Notes: generated by a model from the sequence alone, not told the origin. Counted from the first letter of the stretch, positions 44,200 to 57,269 are shown. The stretch: DNA of 64,000 nt from Paralichthys olivaceus (GCF_024713975.1 NC_091094.1:25568501-25632500), one strand, 5' to 3'. A program made the numbers and translations.

Positions 44200-44600
44200 T
44201 CCATTCCCGGTTGCTGACAGCGGCTCGGGGTGGAGCTGACGCGTCCCCGTCTGTGTGACAGTCGACAAACAAATCAACGCAGCGACATTAAGAGCGGCGC
44301 CAGGAGCTACTGTAAGTTAGCGCTCGGCTAGCTCCACTTTAGCTTGTGTGCTAACAGTACCTCGCTCGCAGAGCCCGCTGGATTTCCAAGTCGTCGAGCC
44401 GCGTCCAGATATCCCCCAAACATGTCTGAAAAGCCTGTTACTCCGGCATGGCTCGGGAAACAAGTTTCTAAGCGAGTGTCAAGCAAATACCTGGACGTAA
44501 AATACATTTAACTGGCTTTGGCTCGAACCGACGATATATCCTCTGTACAGGAAATTATGCTGCGTTCATTGCTGCTCGTACATCTCACATTGGACGACAG
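44200..44600 (-). promoter_or_regulatory. Putative elk4 promoter and non-coding first exon
   Basis: A local rise in CG dinucleotides (for example ACGCGTCC, GAGCGGCGCC, CGTCGAGCCGCG) in otherwise AT-rich DNA, upstream of elk4 on its strand. On the minus strand a plausible splice donor GCGAG|GTACTG lies at 44360-44359; it could join to the acceptor just before the elk4 ATG. No other gene start that could use this stretch was recognised. A short plus-strand frame at 44422-44511 (MSEKPVTPAWLGKQVSKRV...) is unexplained. Inference only. Confidence 0.45.
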
Positions 44601-44624
44601 TGTCGCCTACAAGTGCGATACAGT

Positions 44625-44646
44625 ATTATGTCATATATGACATAAT
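44625..44646. repeat. Perfect 22-bp palindrome
   Basis: The half-site ATTATGTCATA is followed immediately by its exact reverse complement with no spacer. It lies just outside the CG-rich putative elk4 promoter. TGTCA/TGACA half-sites occur in some homeodomain (TALE-type) binding sites, but no binder can be assigned. Confidence 0.85.
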
Positions 44647-46904
44647 CAGACATGTGTGATTCTGCGAGCTGGTAGCTGTTGCTGTATTATTATTATTACT
44701 ATTATTAGAAGTAGGAGTACAATTTGTTATTACTGCTGCTGGTACTACTACTACTTATAATAATAACAGTAATAATAATAATTATTATTATAAACTGTGA
44801 CAACAAGATAAAGTATAGCTTTAATCATATTTTGAACAATGTATTGATAGTAATACTGTAATAGTATATGTAAGCAGTTTACTCAACATCCAGTGTTTTG
44901 TTCGATGATGTAGTTAGCATGATGTTTGACAATTCACCTCAGAAACTCGTAACTTGTAACACCTCTCTGTGGTATATGTTTTCAAAATTCCGACTCTCCC
45001 TACAGCCCTAAACGCGTCATTAAACATTGAGGTCACTTCCTGTCTTGTGTCTCTGGCTGTCAGGTTTTTCATGTTGTTGGGACTTTTGCTTTACAAAACA
45101 GAAATAAAGACACACAAACGTGTGACGTGTCTAACCTGTAACGTGGACTTGTGTATTGCTCCAGTAAACACGTGTGGTTTATCACGTGTTTCCACAACAT
45201 CTGAACTGAGCGTCCAGTTTAAATATAAATCTACACTGTGATTTTACCGCCCATCAGCAGATCAAAGCCCATTTAACAAAACTGTTCGACTGAAAGTACA
45301 ATTTATTAGAGTCTATTTTTACTCTGACAGTTGTGTGAAGTCATGTTATTTCAGTTAATAAAAGATGAGTGGATACAATTTCCAGTAATTGGATTTGGTG
45401 TCAATATTAAACAAGGAGCTTCTTACTTCATTTCTGTTTCAGAAGCACAGTTAATGTATGAAAATCATGTTGATGACTGAGATCACGCGATATTTATTTC
45501 TGCCTCACTCTGTTTATGATTTATCTATCCCTGCATGCACTGGGCCACAAGAAAGCTACCCTATGTCTATCACGTGCGTCAACTGCATACCCATTTTATT
45601 TAATTCGTATTTCATGGAATAGGGTCATGTACCGAAATACATCTGGCAGTTTTAGAAGTCACATGATTAAAATAACAATGTTATTGAATTAAAGAATATT
45701 TGAAAAAGAGGATTTGTATAATGAAATTGTAAAAAGCTTTACAAATGTATCTTAACAATATAAATGAAAGTCTTGTTTACCCTGAGTGATGGTCAGCAGA
45801 GACACACTTTCACACTGGACAAAAAAAATAACCCAAAAAACCACAACATCCTTATCGTCAGTGTGAAAGATCACAAGCAACATTAAGTCTCAGTTGAAAT
45901 GACTGCAGTGTAGATATTAATTAATTCCATCTTCGATTGTGGCAACTTATTGGTTATTCTGTGTTTAATAAACCTGTATGTCTGCTATATTTTTTGTGTA
46001 AAATGGTTAAGACTCACCTATAAAATAAATAAATTCGCTCCCAGCATCACAGGATTAACTTCTTAACTCTTAACCTTTATTCTTTACAGGAACGTTTAAT
46101 GTTGCTCCTTGTGACATTTCTGACCTTTTCACTAAATGCCATCTCTTTTTATAGTCTTTGCAAGTAGCTCAATAAATGTACACAAATATGTTGGAATCAT
46201 ACAACATTATAAACACAATTTTACTGATTTTCCCTTAAGATAGAGAGTTATTAGCAACATAGAGAATTGTCTTCTTTCTCAGTTGACATTGAATGTATAT
46301 TTCAGATTCACCACCAAGTGGCAGCATATCATAAGGATGTCACACCATCAACTGAATCACAGCAAACTTCAGTCCAACTTGTACACAGTCATTGGAGTGA
46401 ACAGAGAGTAAACATGATGCTGAACTCATCTGAGCTTAACCATGTTTTAATAACGCTGATTAAACTTTCATTTGTGCATGTTAATTTGGCCAGTATGTGG
46501 TTATAAGTATGTATCTTTATATATAAATTTATATAAATGTATATACAGTATATGTATATAGAGTGATTGATCTGCTGATTGCATGAGTCATCACAGCCTA
46601 GGAAGATTCTACTATGGATTCAAACTTTCTCCAGGTTTGTCATGTGTTTACATTTTACATAGATTTACTGTGCATTTTTAAAAATGCACATTGATAGATT
46701 CCAGTTGAATTGTGCTTTTGTCCATTATTTTTTAGCCCTTTTTTTCAATTACACAAAAAAATAACAAAAAATCAATCATTGTAATGGAGAATTTGATGTT
46801 CTCCCAGGCAACAGAAGACTCTTTTTATTAATTATTTTATCACTTCATGAGATGGTTCTCACTGACATACACATCATATGGACTAGAGTTGCAACCATTA
46901 GTTG

Positions 46905-47330
46905 ATTAATGTGACAGCTCCCAAATGTGAAGCCAGAGTGTCTTGATCGCCCCCTGGTTGCTGGCTGCAGTATAGGTCATAATATGTTAGTGGATGGGAT
47001 GTGAACCAAACTAAAAACTCATAGTATAGTATGTCTCAAAGATGGTTTCTGTCATTTTAAGGATTCTTATCATAATGATGTATGTTCAACTGTTCATTGT
47101 TCTAGAAAGTTTGGTTTTGATTAGTTATTAGATGGTATAAAAAAGGTGAAATGTCATGATTGACAGCTGAGACAAACTCAGGATTGGTTGAACGACCTCA
47201 TTGGCGGGACCTCGATAGTGTGGCTCCATCCCTCGGTTGCTACTGTGCTAACTCTGGTTCTAAGTAACCTCTTTGATGCAAGATGGCAGCTTTCTCGTAT
47301 GTTAAAGGTTCATTTCTGGATTGTGGTTGC
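46905..47330. repeat. Probable dispersed repeat
   Basis: Contains CGCCCCCTGGTTGCTGGCTG followed by CAGTATAGGTCATAA and GGATGGGATGTGAACCAAAC. I recall these blocks as part of an abundant teleost repeat. No second copy was found in this window, so the call is by memory. Its composition differs from its AT-rich flanks. Confidence 0.4.
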
Positions 47331-49159
47331 AAGTGGAGCTGCTTTGTACAACTTAATAGAACATCTATCATCTAATACTTGTACTGATATCTAATTCTAC
47401 AGCTCTTCCTTGTTTAGAACCACCTTCCGATTACATATCTGTCTGTCTGCTGTTTTGCAAAGCTGAGAGGATCTGAAGAATGCAAACCGACTAGGTTTAT
47501 CAAAACAAGGATTCTTGTTGTTTTATCTATTACTAATGTGAAAGTACTGATCAGTGCAGATTTAAACTTTTCTCAGGCAGCTTGAAATCAGTTTCCAACT
47601 ATAGGCCACAGGAAAAGTGGAATGATGGAAATAAAAAAAATGTGGGAGGGAGAAAAACCTCCTGTGAATTCTCAAAATGAGTTTCTTATTCATTGTTGAA
47701 GTAAGTGCTTTAAGTTATCCATTAGAAGAGTATTTTAAAAACTTCCTTGAGAAGGAAGTTATTTTGTCACAGTTACTCATTAGTATGAATCTGCAGCTTT
47801 TATAATGCAGCATTGTTCCAATTTAAAGACAGTACAAGGCTCTGTCCTACAGTAACCTCTGGTCACAAACAATTGTTAGCCAGCTTCTCTTATTACATTA
47901 TAGCCTGCAGCCATATTTCATTTCTGAAAGGAAACCCCCTTCTGTCCAATGATTCTGGCCCCAGATACCCGGAATTTGCACATCAGGAATCAGATGAGCA
48001 GCTTTTTCAGACTGCGTGATCCCAGAGTAGCGACAGTGTGAAAGGACAGAGCAGGAAAGGAGACAACTGCTTTGAAGCTGGTCCCGGCTTCCTCTGGGTG
48101 CTCCCACCTCAGCCAAACACGACTGGAAAGCATCAACAGCCAGAAATTCCTGATACGCACAGAGCTAAAGCTGCAGCTTCCTCTGCTAACTATTGAACAA
48201 AGAGATGTTACTGCAGTCGTCAGATCAGTGTTAGAAAGCCGGCAGCATGAATTTATCCAGAGCCTCAGTGGAACGGCCTTGATTTGGTTATCCTGCCACC
48301 CACTCTGTGCTGTAATCTCTGCTGCTGCTCACTGCAGGAAATTCAGATTGGTATCGTTTCACTGAGACAGTCACTGGGCAAATTAGTAGAGTCTTTAATG
48401 AGAGCAGGCTGGTCTGCCATGACAACACAGTTCATGTGTGTTCTATAAAAGCTTAATACTGATTGTTGTTCTCCATCATTTTGCTGTTTTACTATATATT
48501 TGATTGGGTGTATTTTTAATGCCAGTACGAGGGAGCACCATTTTTAAAGGTGTGGTAGGTTGAAGTAGAGTAAGGTCGAGAATGCAGGATAGACTCATCA
48601 AGTAGTTTCTAAATGTCAAACCTGCAATGATCAATATGTGTACAAGAACAACAGGTATGATGACTCCATGCAATGTAAAAGACGCCACTCGAGTCACCTG
48701 ATGCTGCACTTCCCCTCAGGTCGGACAAGCCGCTTTTAGCTCATTGTTGTGGTTTTACAGCCAATAAATCTTCTGCTGTGGTTCATCAATCTCATTTGGT
48801 GTATGGCAGTGTACAAACACCAAACAACAGAGAGAGTCGGCAGCTGCTGTAGCTTGAGAACACTACTTACTGGCTAAAGACCATGTATATATTTCAAAGT
48901 AGCTGTTACAAACCAATACTGGGCTCAGCTGTTGCCTCACCAGGGACATGACTCCAAATATATGTTGTAAATACTCAATGATGTTATGTTGCTCCGTTAA
49001 CTTAATTTGAAAAAAGGCAAACATTTACAAGTCACATTAACTTTCACGTTCAAATAAATGTTGTGAAGTAAACAGTGCAATATCTCGGAGAGGTTTTGAA
49101 GTGTAAAGTCATACAGACAATTCATTCATTTGTGATTCTGCCCAGCTTAGTCCACTCTT

Positions 49160-49320
49160 CACTAAAGCCCCTTTTCCACCAGCCACTAACACCCACTAAC
49201 ATCTGGCGATTGTCTGCGGTGGGAATGGAGCTGCATTCTCTCCGGGGTCAAATGACTCTACAGTAGTCACAGGTTTTTATCAGCTTCAACTGTGATCAGC
49301 AGAGATGGAAACATGACACC
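49160..49320. repeat. Dispersed repeat, second copy (pair with 15515-15640)
   Basis: Shares CACCCACTAACATCTGGC and AGGTTTTTATCAGCT with 15515-15640 in the same order. It is preceded by CCCCTTTTCCACCAGC, which may be part of the terminus. Class unknown. Confidence 0.5.
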
Positions 49321-52300
49321 AGGGTGAACACACTAATTTGGAGGGACAGCTAGGTGAGAGAGGGCCTCAGTTTTGAGTGCGCTTGTGATGCCTGACATGA
49401 CACACAGAGGGAAAAAAAACACAGTAGCAAACTCCACTTCTGACAATGGGACAGGAGACAGTGGTCTGTTTTAGTGTGTTTACCTGTGTTTAAAGAACCT
49501 GTGAATACCCACTCATTTTGGTGTAAAACCGATATAGTCCCAGTGTGTATTGTCTTTTTGCATCGGCTGGTCTCCACAAACTCCTGAGAAAAGCATCTGG
49601 CTTCATCTGGCTAAATGCTACACTATGTTCACCAGGTAGTCGCGAATTTGAGCCACTTGTACAAAGGCAGTTAAGTTAAAATCTTATTCCGCCTCACTTT
49701 TCTGTGTAAGGTACAAAAAAACCCAACAAAACACTGATGACAGTGGTGACAATGAACCAAAATTATCAACCACCCAGCCATGGAGCCAAAACAATTGGCT
49801 AAAAGATGGTAAAACATTCTGTAGTGTTGAGAGGAAATGTATTTTTGGCTGAAAAGTCTTCATAAGTTTATCAATACTAATGAATTCAATGTGTTGCTGT
49901 TTGCTGCTGGAGATAAGATTGACAACTGCAATGTGCTTTAAGCTGACTACCTGAGTAAATGTGCAGTGTGAAGTCCAATTAGCATTGCAAATTGTGTTTA
50001 CTTAACCGTACTACACTTTTCTCATCATTTTTGTGAGTGTTAGATTTGTGTGTACAACCCCAGCATTAACTTCATTACAAATGCTAATATTGCTGTCTTT
50101 GAATAACAGATCTGTAACATCGGCACCATTCAAATGAGCATAACATTTTAATAACAAAAGATACAGCATTTTATTGTTTGTTATTTATTTCTGCAAATAG
50201 GAAAATAGCATTTCTGGTATTCAAAAAAAACCCAACAACAACAGATACACAGGAAGGACTGAGACAGAAACAGAGAGAATTGCATGATGAGGGAATTCAG
50301 GTCTCGATGTAGGTCAGTAGATGCAGCCTGGGGAGGCTCAGACACAAAGAGCACCCTGGTTCAGACAGATAAACACGTCTGACCGTCTGTCTACTCTGAG
50401 CAGGTTTCTATATTACTAAGCATTGTTGTTTGAAAAGAATGAAGCGTAGTGTGTCCATAATAAAAAAAGACATGAGGATGGGTGCTCGCTGTAGAAGACA
50501 GTGCACTGCCACATGCAAAAGTGCTGTACTTGTTTTTAGTTCATCCAAAAGCACAGATGTTGTTCAAGCTAAGGTAAGATTGCCATTGGCTAGCAGTCTG
50601 TAGTCGTAAGTTATAGTTACAGAAAGGTTAGGTAAGCTTTCGGTTATTCTGTCTGTGTGTGAAACACTGGCAGGTGAACAAGAGCCAAAGTGTTGAGTTT
50701 AAAGAACACATGATAATAGTGTCTGCACAACACAGTGGAGTCTACCCTTCCAGAGAAAATACGCTTTCCTGTTTTTTGGCATTTTAAGGGTTCTGATACA
50801 TTTTAATGGAACTTCCATAAGAGCATGACGACCATTCCTCTATTTCCACAAACACAAGTGCACTTGAGACCAGCAGATTCGGCTTAATGGCTAGAGAATG
50901 GGGAAGAGTGGGACTCCAGATCCCACACCATAATCAGTCTGACAAGTCGATGGATCAGATTGATTACAGATTGATCACGCTACAATCAAACTCACAAAAC
51001 AGACCAGACACCTCTCCAGAAACACCACTGAATAGCTTAATGCACTGATTGAAAATCATCTTTGATAAAAAAAAACATCTATATAATATAAAGGCTACAA
51101 GCTGTACACATTGTACTTAATGTTCAGTACACATTATATTGAGTATATGCTAATACACATGATTGGATAGATGTTAGCAACTTTTCAAGCTGTTTAAACC
51201 ATTAGTTTTTCCTTGTTGCTATAACCAACAGAAAAAAAAGTGTTTACAGTAACTGCTACTGTAAGTAAGAAAGAGCAGCACTTTTTGAACCATCGAGCAC
51301 TTTTGATACATGGAGCCAAAGTTCAACATACAGGCTGAGTAGCTCATAGGCCACATAAGTCGGCTGCACAATGATTTCCAAGAAATTTTCTTAGAACAAA
51401 CAGCTTATAAACTGTCACGCAGCAAAGGTGTCATTATTCATGCTCTCACAGGGCCCAACTGGAATATCTGGTTTGGCAACCCTCAGCACAGAATCACAGT
51501 TCAATAAGAGCAGTCATATGGTAACATTTTAAACAGTAGGATCAGGTGAGGTTTTGAGATATGGACAAAGGCATTGATAGAAAGTAGGGCATACTGGGAC
51601 TGAGCAAAGGCATACAAAGGGTCAAAACAGGAAGCATTGTGGTTGGATGAGTAAAGGCCAGGTTTGGATTTTTAAAAACTCAGAATTTAGGGGGAATTCT
51701 TCTGTGAGCACAGCCACAAGTTAAGTATGACTGAATCAATGTCTCAGCTTTTACTCTTAATATCAAGAGTCACACTGTTCATTCAGAGTGAACTGCAACT
51801 CTGAAAATCTAATACTTAGAAGAGTCTTCTACTGCTTTCGTCACAATTTCACCCCACAGGGATGACTGTCACGCTCATTAATAGCGTCTATCAGAGGCCT
51901 TATGATTCAAACAAGGCCAGAATCTGATGCTTAAGACGATGTTTCACTTTAACAATACACAAAAATATTGGGAAGCTTCATCCGTGTGGACCCTGAAGTT
52001 TGGCTTCAAGACTGACGGGCGAATGCAAACACAGGAAGGAGATAATATAGTTACAGACGCTCCTGTTACTGTTACAACACCACCCTACTCTCAACAGCAC
52101 CTGGTGGTTTGGAAGCAGGAACAGTAGTGCGAGCAGAGGTTGCAAAAGGGGGCCTCCTGCTATATCTTGTGTCTGTGTGTGTGTTGGAAGGCCAGGAAAT
52201 CCACTTTTCCTGAGGTGGCTGTTAGCTCAGTATAAGATGAGCTGCTCAGACAGAACAAGTGAAAAGTAAACAGCAGGGAGCAGAGGAAAACGCCGAAACA

Positions 52301-52457
52301 TTGAGGGGGAAAACAGCAACCAGCTCTCGAGATTATTCTGAAAAGTTCTGCTCGTAAAGCACCAAAAGTCCTGAGGGAGACCCGAACCCCACCATGGTCA
52401 TAAGCCAGCCTGGGCGGACAGGGTGGGAGGGTGCAGGGTTTCGGCCAGCTGAAGGTA

Positions 52458-55400
52458 TCACACGGTGGCTCTGATAATCCTGCTGGGCCTGGAGCCGCGG
52501 TGGACCTTCGTGTGTTTGGATAAGTGGTCGCTGCGTGCAAACTTTTTTTCACACAGCGAGCACTCGTAGGGCTTGATGCCGGAGTGAGAGCGACGGTGAC
52601 GGGAGAGTTCGTCAGATCGGGAGAACCTGTCGACACAAGAGCAGATGGGTGGTGTAAGGAAAAGAGTCTCAAAAGAAAATGAAAAGTACGTCCACCACCT
52701 ATGCTGAGTGGTAAATAAATCTAAGAAATATTTATAATAATATATGACTGTCGTTAAGGCTAAAGAGGGAAATGTTTATAGAACTGTGGACATGACTAAT
52801 GGAAGCAATAGATGAACAATGGAATTGAAACTAACAAGGAGCTGTACTGCAGCTCGAGGTCATCTTATTAAGACTTTATACGGAATATGGACACTCTTTA
52901 CATTTATTGGACTTGCAACTCACGTCTATGGGGAAATGATACATAACTTATATTTATTTTAATATGTTTGTGTTAAGCTGTTTATGTTCAGGGTTTTATA
53001 GCATTTAAATAAGTTTGTACTTACTTTTATACAGATATGTCAAATTGTTTGCATAAATATGGTCATATAAATGTTGTAACCCCTTATAAAGGAAACCTAA
53101 GCTGCAAAACATTTGATGTGGATGGGGATACGAGAAATAATCAAACTTCAAAAGGACGTCCATCGTTTTTAGAAAATCCCCTGAATGACCATGTTGTGAC
53201 CCATTTCTATTTCTATTTACTTTCATGTTTCATTTTTCATGCACTAAACAGGGCTGACAAATGCCCCTCAATATGAAACAGAATGAGACAAGAGTCTCAC
53301 GGTGCAATGATGGATGAGTAAGGTCCAGCTGACAGCAAATCCATAATGATGGTTGGAAATCTCCATTCACCACTCATCACAGCCACTTAATGCAACTGAA
53401 CGCTGCAGAGATTTTAAACAGAGCTTATGTTGAGTGATCGTTGGCTAAACTGAACTGAGTCTATATTAATCCCAGGTGAGTGTAATGCAGAATTTTATCC
53501 ATGGTTTGCATTTATGACTATTCTGTCATTCAGTCATTTTCCATGAGGTAAGTTGTGTAAAGCCGTTTAAGACATGAACTCCGAAGGATGTCAAAAGAGT
53601 TGGGTCCGGACTTTCTCCAGAGTTTGTCTTTCACACATGCACAATGCAGCAGGAGATTCTCCACTCAGATGCGTTCACATAAAATCTCTGGAGCGTTCAG
53701 GTGAGGGGGGGTGCAGCAGGCAGGATGTAATGTATTAATTCTGCTGCGAAGATCACTTGTTTTAGTTTGAAGGACGTCGGCACCGGTGTCGGCCTTGATC
53801 ACCAAATGGTAAATGGTCTGTATTTATATGGCGCTTACAGTAGAGTGCATCTATGGGCAGCACTTTTTTATGAGGGGGCCATTCAGAGTTCAGCTTCTTG
53901 CCCAAGGACACCTCTGTAAGCAGACCGCCAACGTACTGGTTAGAGGCCAAAAAGTTATCAAGTGTCTTCATGTGTGGTACAGCTATTTTCCTGAGAAATG
54001 TATTCCGTTTTTTTTTGTTTTGTGCCTGTCCTGGCAGGATCTCCTCCTGTGTTCTTACATCGGCTCATTCTGACATTCTCCAGAGTTTTAACTTAGGGGC
54101 TGGCAGGGGGAACTCCAGAGAAGGTCCAGAGCCTCTCACTCGGACATTTGCATTCTCACATGCTGCCTTTCCGGGATCTGGAGATTCTCTGGAGTTCAGT
54201 GCATGTCTGAAAGCAGCACCAATGGGCTGCCTAAGACATGGGAATAATATATGTCCTCCCTTAAAATAACCATTAACTGCATTTTCACTGAATGATTAAT
54301 TACATGTTTACAATCGGGCAGGCCATCTCCACATGATGGAAAAATGGCATTAGTGGGACTACTTTTCCCCTCTAGCTGGGTTTTATCTTTGTGAAAATCC
54401 TTGTCTGTTACTCAAAATTGATTTCTTGGTAACATAATTTCACTGGTACCTGAAACAACACAACCCATAAATGCAGCCCCTTACATCAACCATTGGGAAA
54501 ATCTATAACTCATTATATTCCTTAAACGTTCCAGTGGATTTATTAACAGAAAAGAAATTATGATCAACATTATTATTTTTCATAGCTTAAAATCAACAAG
54601 TTTTAGTTTTCCTAGAATGAAACCTTTATGTGTACATCCATCGTGTTTCTACAGTGGCTCAGAATAGTCAAACCATACACTAGCTCTGGAGGACCTTTCT
54701 TGTTTTTATGTTACCTGAAGGCCATCATAGATTCTCCTGCATGCTCCTAGATGCCAAAAAGTCTTACCTTAAACTTAGTATTAACTGTTAAACAATAGAG
54801 TTCATATTATGTCACATACCTCCAGCCACACTCGGGCCAGCTACACGTGTAGGGCTTCTCTCCTGTGTGCCGGCGGAAATGAGCCTTCAGGTGGCTGCTC
54901 TTGGTGTACATCTTCCCACAGCCTGGGTGGGTGCACTTATGGACCCTCTCTGTAGGCGGCACTCTGCTCACCCGAGGGGCCATGGCCTTCAACAGGCCAC
55001 TGCCCTGGGCCCCAACCCCAGTCACACCCATAATCTCTACAGTCCTCATTGTGAAGGGAAGAGGGGCGATCTTCACATACTTCTGGTCAGCTGACTTGGT
55101 ATCGCCACTGTTTAGTGATAAAATAGTGGTGGGGGTGGAGGGCACCTGGGGGGCCAGCAGGGTGACATTTTGTCCTGTGGCACCCTGGAGCCCCATGATG
55201 AGATGAGTGAGCCAAATGCTGTTTTGGGCTGCGGGGGGAGAGGCTGCTTGGGTCTGAGGCTGGGCCAGAGGCAGGGGCTGGAGCTGGAGAACCAGTGGAG
55301 CACCCAGGAGCATGGAGGGGGTTAAGTTGGATGGTGAGGGGGCTACTTGGGCAGAAGGGGAAGGGTCAGCTGGGCCAGGGCTGGAGCTGTTTCGCTCATT

Positions 55401-55919
55401 GTGAGGTGAGGCACTTATCCCTCTGTCACTGCAAGTGTCTGAAGAGGAGGCCGGGGGTGTTGTGGAAGATGGAGAGTCACTGGAGCTGCATGGGAGAGGG
55501 GAGGCCTCCTCTTTTGGGGCCATTAACCCCTCTTTCACCACCTCCATCTTTTCCCTCAAGAACTCTTCTATGTCCTCCAGGGTCGGGGAGAATGGGGAAG
55601 AGGGGTTGTAAGGGAATTCTGGTAGCTTAGGCTCTTGACTCGCAGGTTCCTCTTCTTCTGCTGCCTCTAGAAAAATATGCAGGCGCGTGCCATCATCGTC
55701 ATCTTCCTCCTCCTCCTCATCTTCGTCCTCTCCAAGGCTGGGGCTGTGCATGGCCCCCAAGTCCCCTGCCTCGGGGCTGTCACAGGAAGCCAAGCTGGCT
55801 CCCTCGCTGCAGGCGCCGTCTCCCAGGCCGAGGGAGAACAGGCTGCTGCTGCTACTGCTGCTGCTGTCCCTGAACAGGTCATTCTCCAGACTCAGCGTTC
55901 TGCTGCTGAGAGACACCAT
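52458..55919 (-). CDS. klf15: Krueppel-like factor 15-type zinc-finger protein
   Basis: Nuclear transcription factor binding GC/CACCC boxes; KLF15 in mammals governs gluconeogenic, amino-acid and muscle metabolism. Two minus-strand coding exons, 55919-54820 and 52626-52458, meet at an Arg codon (AG|G) with GT-AG borders and give 422 residues (human KLF15 about 416). Features: a Ser run at 19-26, an acidic stretch at 64-76, and [13 protein letters not shown] at 113-125, matching the KLF15 N-terminal TLEEIEEF block. A proline/glutamine-rich middle follows. Three C2H2 fingers lie at about 329-351, 359-381 and 389-409 with TGEKPY-type linkers, the third containing [16 protein letters not shown], then a short basic tail ending RIIRATV. 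The intron falls inside finger 2, as in other KLF genes. The ATG at 55919 is the first in frame and gives a KLF15-like MV start. It may be a KLF15 paralogue rather than the direct orthologue; the symbol is given for the family. Confidence 0.85.
53581..54215 (+). repeat. Dispersed repeat, intronic copy, interrupted by a SINE
   Basis: Shares ordered blocks with 60575-61040: CAATGCAGCAGGAGATTCTC, GCGTTCAGGTGAGG, GTGCAGCAGGCAG, then ACATCGGCTC and CCTCTCACTCGGACATTTGC. The copy is split at about 53805-53955 by a SINE-like repeat. Orientation is the same as the second copy. Class unknown. Confidence 0.75.
53805..53955 (-). repeat. SINE-like repeat nested in another repeat
   Basis: Starts AAATGGTAAATGGTCTGTAT, then TTATATGGCGCTT, AGTGCATCTATGGGCAGCAC and TTGCCCAAGGACACCTCTG, matching in reverse the element at 39963-40200. 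The central part is shortened. It interrupts the repeat at 53581-54215, so it inserted later. Confidence 0.7.
54608..54752. mobile_element. Possible MITE family A fragment
   Basis: The order GTTTCTACAGTGGCTCAGAA, CAAACCATACACTAGCTCTG, GTTACCTGAAGGCCATC resembles the interior of the family A elements at 36250 and 39591 and of longer relatives I remember. The match to the two local copies is only moderate and the termini are absent. Confidence 0.4.
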
Positions 55920-56764
55920 TGATGCAGGCCAAACACAGAGGAGAGGATGTTGAGGAAACTTGACCCAGACGCAGAATCACAAAAACCTGCACAGGCAACA
56001 TCAAGACAGGACTTTATTATCCAGCAGAAAGTATGAGGAGATATTGCATTCAAAGTGCTGAGTACTAAACAATAACACAATATGTTGATACCATTATGAC
56101 ACGCCTCTGCTGTAAGTTCATTAACAATAAATGATTTATTTAAAATCATTTGAAAACATATCACATAATGGTGAAAATGTTTGAGGGTCTTCTGCACAAG
56201 TTTGACGACAAGTTGCCAACCACCAGCGGATGTCAGGTACATATCCTCAGTTGTGTACTTTAGCATCATCAACCTTTTAATGCTCATATCATAAATCGGT
56301 GTCTTTATATGTGATACACTTAAATTCATTCACCTGTATGAACATATCAGGAGAACTTTCTGAACAGGGACACTTCTAGACAAACTAGACCAGAGATTAA
56401 TGACCAACCAGCCACGACATATTAACCTGTGTTGGGCCCTTTCAGAGCCACGCTGCCACTTCCAGGTTGTTTATGCTCAGAAATAATTTACAAAAGTCTG
56501 TGATGATTTGCTCAAACACGGCATATTATGGAATTATGCACCGTTTTACACAACTCAAACTATTATGACAAATGTCTTAAATTAGATATTGATATGGGCC
56601 ACTAGTACTAAGGTCAGATTAATCTCAGGGCCCAAATTATTAAGACTTGTCTGTTACTACTATAAATACAGAATGTAAAAAGTTAAACTTAAAACAGCTG
56701 ATCTTAAATTTAGATATTGATATAATTTTAATCTTAGCACCCCAATTATTAGCATGTTTGGTAC

Positions 56765-56829
56765 GATAGATAGACAGATAGACATATACTGTATATACAG
56801 ATAGATAGATAGACAGATAGATACAGATA
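56765..56829. repeat. (GATA)n-rich microsatellite with a central TATA stretch
   Basis: Two blocks of GATA/GACA units on either side of a CATATACTGTATATACAG core. Confidence 0.85.
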
Positions 56830-57261
56830 AAGTTAGAAGTTCAACTTTAAATAGCTAGCAGACCCCTGTGGGTGTTTCTGCGTCCTCTACCGGGTCCCCG
56901 GACCCCGAATATGACACCAGAGTCCAAACACAGTCCGCTCCCACTGGTAAGATCATCTCCACGAGCTTATGTAAAGGCTGTTTGTTTCTGCTGTCAGACC
57001 GCCAGGCACATGTTGCAGCAGGGCCTCGCACTCCACACAGTGCTCGGAGCAGGCGCTGCACAACCGCGGCCCCGCACTGACGCGCCCAGAAACATACGGC
57101 GAGGGAAAAAGTCCCCGTGAGAAACGCATCGGCCCGTGGAAACACACTAAACCGCGTCCGTGAAGGAGGCGCGGTCGACAACGAGGCGATGCGCCTGAAC
57201 GCAACTGCGCCTGCACAGGAATCCACGAGCCTCAAGTTCGGCTGGGTCATAAAACATGATC

Positions 57262-57269
57262 TATTTATA
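57262..57269 (-). promoter_or_regulatory. Consensus TATA box (minus strand)
   Basis: Reads TATAAATA on the minus strand inside the CpG island, flanked by GC-rich sequence (CGGAGGAG before it). It would place the start of transcription near 57230-57240. Confidence 0.6.

Larger units (their letters stand above)
38800..44200. other. elk4 upstream region (likely 5' UTR intron)
   Basis: No coding exon recognised between the elk4 start exon and the CG-rich stretch near 44.2-44.6 kb. Apart from the repeats listed separately, the sequence is AT-rich. Frames such as 42959-43315 (minus, 118 codons) show no family signature. It is best explained as the intron between a non-coding first exon and the ETS exon. 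Confidence 0.5.
44650..52457. other. Intergenic region between elk4 promoter and the KLF15-like gene
   Basis: Mostly AT-rich, with ATT/TAA-rich low-complexity sequence near 44685-44790 and TATA-rich sequence near 46518-46562. No exon with a recognisable protein was found on either strand. The right end is probably the 3' UTR of the KLF15-like gene. Two repeat-like segments are listed separately. Confidence 0.6.

Noticed and set aside
52160..52672. 170-codon minus-strand frame as a separate gene
   Set aside because: It overlaps the last exon of the KLF15-like gene in another frame; the zinc-finger frame is clearly the coding one.
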